In this document: positions 12,276 through 14,479 of the stretch, in pieces
How the letters are laid out: each line of letters begins with the position of its first letter
Position numbering within the stretch: the first letter of the stretch is position 1
Source of the DNA: Roseilinea sp034431495
Lineage (GTDB): Bacteria; Chloroflexota; Anaerolineae; J036; Brachytrichaceae
Length of the DNA stretch: 14,479 nt
NCBI GenBank assembly: GCA_034431495.1
Contig: DAOUDB010000271.1
Coordinates: forward strand, 1 to 14,479
Direction: 5' to 3'
Position numbers and translations under genes: made by a program
The notes under the pieces: generated by a model
What the model saw: only the letters and a program-made list of their open reading frames with translations
The model's database searches: none
Told to the model about the DNA's origin: nothing

Positions 12276-14113
12276 GCAGGCCGACCACCGCCGAGTCCCT
12301 GTCCATATTCAGCGGGGCGCTCCCCGAATCGCTGGCCCGCGAGGACTTCGCCCGTCTGGCGGTGTTGCTGCGCTACGCCGCCGACGGCTGCTTTGCCTTT
12401 GCCGTGTACAACTACGCCGCTGTGCGCGAGCAAGTCGTCGGCGCCCTGCGCGCGCTGGCACAACCGTTGCCGGTCCATGAGTGGACGTGGTCTCCCCACA
12501 CGCCGTCTCCCGACAGCTATCTCAGTCGTCTGACGGAAGCGCAGCGCCACAGCCGGGCGATCGTGTTCTTCTACGATCTGGAGAAGGGCGGCGAGGCCGC
12601 CTGGCGCGCGCTCGACCTCAGCCGCGAACGGCTGGCGGCGCAGCCGCACGCGCTGGTGTTCTGGATCACGCCCACGGCGCGCGGGGCAGCGTTGCGCCAA
12701 GCGCCCAACTTCTGGTCGCAGCGCAGCGGCGTGTTCGATTTCACGGTGGCCCAGCCGGACTATGTCCAGCAGGCGCGCGAGGCGGCCTATCAGGCCATGC
12801 CCAGGCAGGGGATTTCCAGCGAGGAATGGGATGAGAAGCAGCGCCAGTTGCGTCTGTACCAGGGACTGCTGGCTGAATACGAGGCCGATGCTGCGACGCC
12901 GAAGCAGACCCTGTTCGATTTGCATACGCATGTCTCTCAACTGCTGTACCACACCGACCGCTATGCCGAGGCCAAATACCACGCCCTTGCGGCGCTCGAC
13001 TTGGCGCGCGATCTGGAGCAGCCAGCGGCGGAGGCCAACACGCAGAAAGCGTTGGGCGACCTGGGGCTGCGCGAGGCCGACCTGAAGGGGGCGCGGGCGC
13101 GCTACGAGGCGGCGCTGCCGATCTACCAGGCCATCGGGGCTCGGCTGGGGGAGGCCAACGCCCTGAGAGGTTTTGGCTATGCATGCATGCAGGCCAATGA
13201 CCCGGCCGGCGCTGTTGAGTTTTACCGCCAGGCTGCCGAAATTCACCGCGCAATCAACGACCGCTACAACCTGGTGCTGGACCTCCTGCTTCTGGCCAGC
13301 CCCACCCGGAATACCGCTCCCTGGCAGGAGGTGGCGCAGACATTGCAGGAAGCCGCCTTGCTGGCCGATGAAACCGACATTGCCGCGTTGCGCGAGGCAG
13401 CGCTGGCGATATTCATCGAGGCCAGCGCGCACTGGGGCAACTGGACGGCGCTGTCCACACTGCTCGACACGCTGCGCGCGCGACACCCCACGGACACGAG
13501 CCTGCTGGCGGCGCAGGCAGAGGTGTTCAAGTCTCAGCGGCGTTACGCCGAGGCCGTTGCAGCGTGGGAGCGCGCCGTCGCGCTCGATCCGAATGATGCC
13601 GAGCTGTGGAACGATCTGGCCGGCGCGCTGCAGAAAGCCGGTCGCCTCGAGGAGGCCGCGCAGGCATATTCGCGCGCGATCGAGCGTAGCCCCGCCGCAG
13701 CCTTTCTGTATCGCAACCGCGCGGATGCCTTCATCGAACTGAACCGGCTCGATGAGGCCGAGCGCGACATTGCTGAAGCGATCCAGCTCGAGCCGGAACA
13801 CGACTACACGCATGGCCGGCAGGGATATCTGGAGCTGGCGCGCGGCGATTTTGCCCGAGCCAGAGCGCACTTCGACGCGGCGCGGACGCGGGCGGATCGT
13901 GTGGAGTGGCAGACTGGCCAGGTCCTGTCTCTGCTGGGTCTCTCTGAAGTCGTCGCCGCGCGCGAGGGGTTTGCGGCAGCAGTGCTGCGCATGGACGAAG
14001 ATACCAGGCAGGACACCCGACGGTGGCTGGAGCGAATCATTCGGCTGCGCCCGGACCTAGCCGAGGCGGCTCGGGAACTGGGCGAGGCGCTGACAACGCC
14101 ATGGGATGCGTAA
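12272..14113 (+). CDS. TPR protein with novel alpha/beta N-terminal partner domain
   Basis: 613 aa. Residues 1-175 form an alpha/beta domain with strands FAFAVYN (41-47), AIVFFYDLE (96-104) and ALVFWITP (127-134), ending in APNFWSQRSGVFDF (144-157). It looks like a P-loop fold without a Walker A. Residues 210-335 hold TPR-like hairpins of the longer signalling type, 345-405 are degenerate, and 411-545 hold four clear TPRs, including AELWNDLAGALQKAGRLEEA (443-462). TPR superhelices bind peptides or partners. The likely partner is the AAA ATPase encoded just upstream. ATG 12272 overlaps the ATPase TGA and has no Shine-Dalgarno, so translation is probably coupled; an in-frame ATG at 12218 would add 18 low-complexity residues inside the ATPase gene and is less likely. 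No effector domain, signal peptide or membrane segment is seen. Confidence 0.87.
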   Translation: MSRPTTAESLSIFSGALPESLAREDFARLAVLLRYAADGCFAFAVYNYAAVREQVVGALRALAQPLPVHEWTWSPHTPSPDSYLSRLTEAQRHSRAIVFFYDLEKGGEAAWRALDLSRERLAAQPHALVFWITPTARGAALRQAPNFWSQRSGVFDFTVAQPDYVQQAREAAYQAMPRQGISSEEWDEKQRQLRLYQGLLAEYEADAATPKQTLFDLHTHVSQLLYHTDRYAEAKYHALAALDLARDLEQPAAEANTQKALGDLGLREADLKGARARYEAALPIYQAIGARLGEANALRGFGYACMQANDPAGAVEFYRQAAEIHRAINDRYNLVLDLLLLASPTRNTAPWQEVAQTLQEAALLADETDIAALREAALAIFIEASAHWGNWTALSTLLDTLRARHPTDTSLLAAQAEVFKSQRRYAEAVAAWERAVALDPNDAELWNDLAGALQKAGRLEEAAQAYSRAIERSPAAAFLYRNRADAFIELNRLDEAERDIAEAIQLEPEHDYTHGRQGYLELARGDFARARAHFDAARTRADRVEWQTGQVLSLLGLSEVVAAREGFAAAVLRMDEDTRQDTRRWLERIIRLRPDLAEAARELGEALTTPWDA

Positions 14114-14127
14114 CCCCACCGGCAGCG

Positions 14128-14479
14128 TTACTGTGTGTCGTCCACCTGTGGCGCGCTCAGCGTAGACTGCAAGGCAAACTCCTCGCCATAGATGATCTCC
14201 ACGCCGCCGAGCGACAGCACATCGCCGGCTTCAAGCGTGCATTGCTGGATGGGATAGCCGTTCAGCTTCGTCCCGCCGGTGCTGCCCAGATCGACGGCCA
14301 GGAACTTGTTCAGGTCTGTCTGCCAGCGCAACTCCAGATGATGCCGCGACACGCGCCGGTCGTCGATCACGATGTCGTTTTCGCGCGAGCGCCCGATGCG
14401 CACAAGTTCGCGCGTCAGCGCGATCTGCCGGCGGCCATCGACAATTACAAAAGGGTGGCGCGGCAACGCCACGGGCTGG
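14128..14479 (-). CDS. FHA domain protein (amino end cut by window edge)
   Basis: At least 114 aa counted from a GTG at 14472; the frame stays open to the edge, so the true start is probably outside and the FHA domain may end a larger protein. Core features are VRIGR (24-28), NDIVI (32-36), VSRHHLEL (41-48), LGSTGGT (62-68), LNG (70-72) and LEAGDVLSLGG (80-90). FHA domains bind phosphothreonine peptides; the arginine of GR and the SRxH residues of that pocket are present, but the usual Asn in SxNGT is Gly (STGGT). A 15-20 residue tail with three threonines ends in DDTQ and could be a phosphorylation site. It is convergent with the TPR gene, with 14 nt between stop codons and no terminator hairpin visible. 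It should act with a Ser/Thr kinase not seen here. Confidence 0.88.
   Translation of the reverse strand, partial: QPVALPRHPFVIVDGRRQIALTRELVRIGRSRENDIVIDDRRVSRHHLELRWQTDLNKFLAVDLGSTGGTKLNGYPIQQCTLEAGDVLSLGGVEIIYGEEFALQSTLSAPQVDDTQ

Noticed and set aside
12113..13870. Long open frame (585 codons) antisense to the TPR gene
   Set aside because: Composition is Arg/Gln/Gly-rich with no domain pattern, and it mirrors the codon bias of the opposite strand. The plus-strand frame has clear TPRs.

Overview
The window is GC-rich, bacterial and densely coded. No RNA gene, CRISPR array, insertion sequence or phage gene is visible. The protein types suggest a Chloroflexota (Anaerolineae-like) bacterium: large intracellular glycan enzymes without signal peptides, a split AAA ATPase/TPR pair, an FHA protein and starts without Shine-Dalgarno sequences. 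This placement is inferred from gene content only.

Region 1 (about 1-8304, all minus strand) reads as one catabolic gene block. In transcription order it holds a heparinase II/III-like protein with a four-cysteine zinc-ribbon-like insert, an 839-aa six-hairpin glycosidase-like protein, a DUF4838 (alpha-glucuronidase-like) protein and a URO-D-family protein. A strong Shine-Dalgarno at the left edge predicts a further gene outside the window. The first two genes are 4 nt apart and the last two 14 nt apart. The only real gap (2991-3137) holds a good sigma70-type promoter and a striking nested palindrome, so the last two genes probably have their own control. No signal peptides are seen, so the products probably process imported uronate-containing or otherwise modified oligosaccharides in the cytoplasm.

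Region 2 (8398-14113, plus strand) is a three-gene run joined by ATGA start/stop overlaps: an HrpB-type DEAH-box helicase, a compact STAND-like AAA ATPase, and a TPR protein with an unusual alpha/beta N-terminal domain. The ATPase and TPR proteins look like a STAND switch split over two polypeptides, with a Walker-motif-free partner domain on the TPR chain. HrpB lacks the usual conserved C-terminal tail exactly where the ATPase gene starts. This pair is the best candidate for an undescribed system. No effector domain (nuclease, protease, membrane pore) can be seen in it, so its output is unknown.

Region 3 (14128 to the right edge, minus strand) is the end of an FHA-domain gene, convergent with the TPR gene and only 14 nt from it. 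The FHA module points to Ser/Thr phosphorylation signalling nearby.

The hexamer TACAAT lies just upstream of, or inside, three gene starts and may be the -10 element of this organism. Two of those starts would be leaderless or nearly so.
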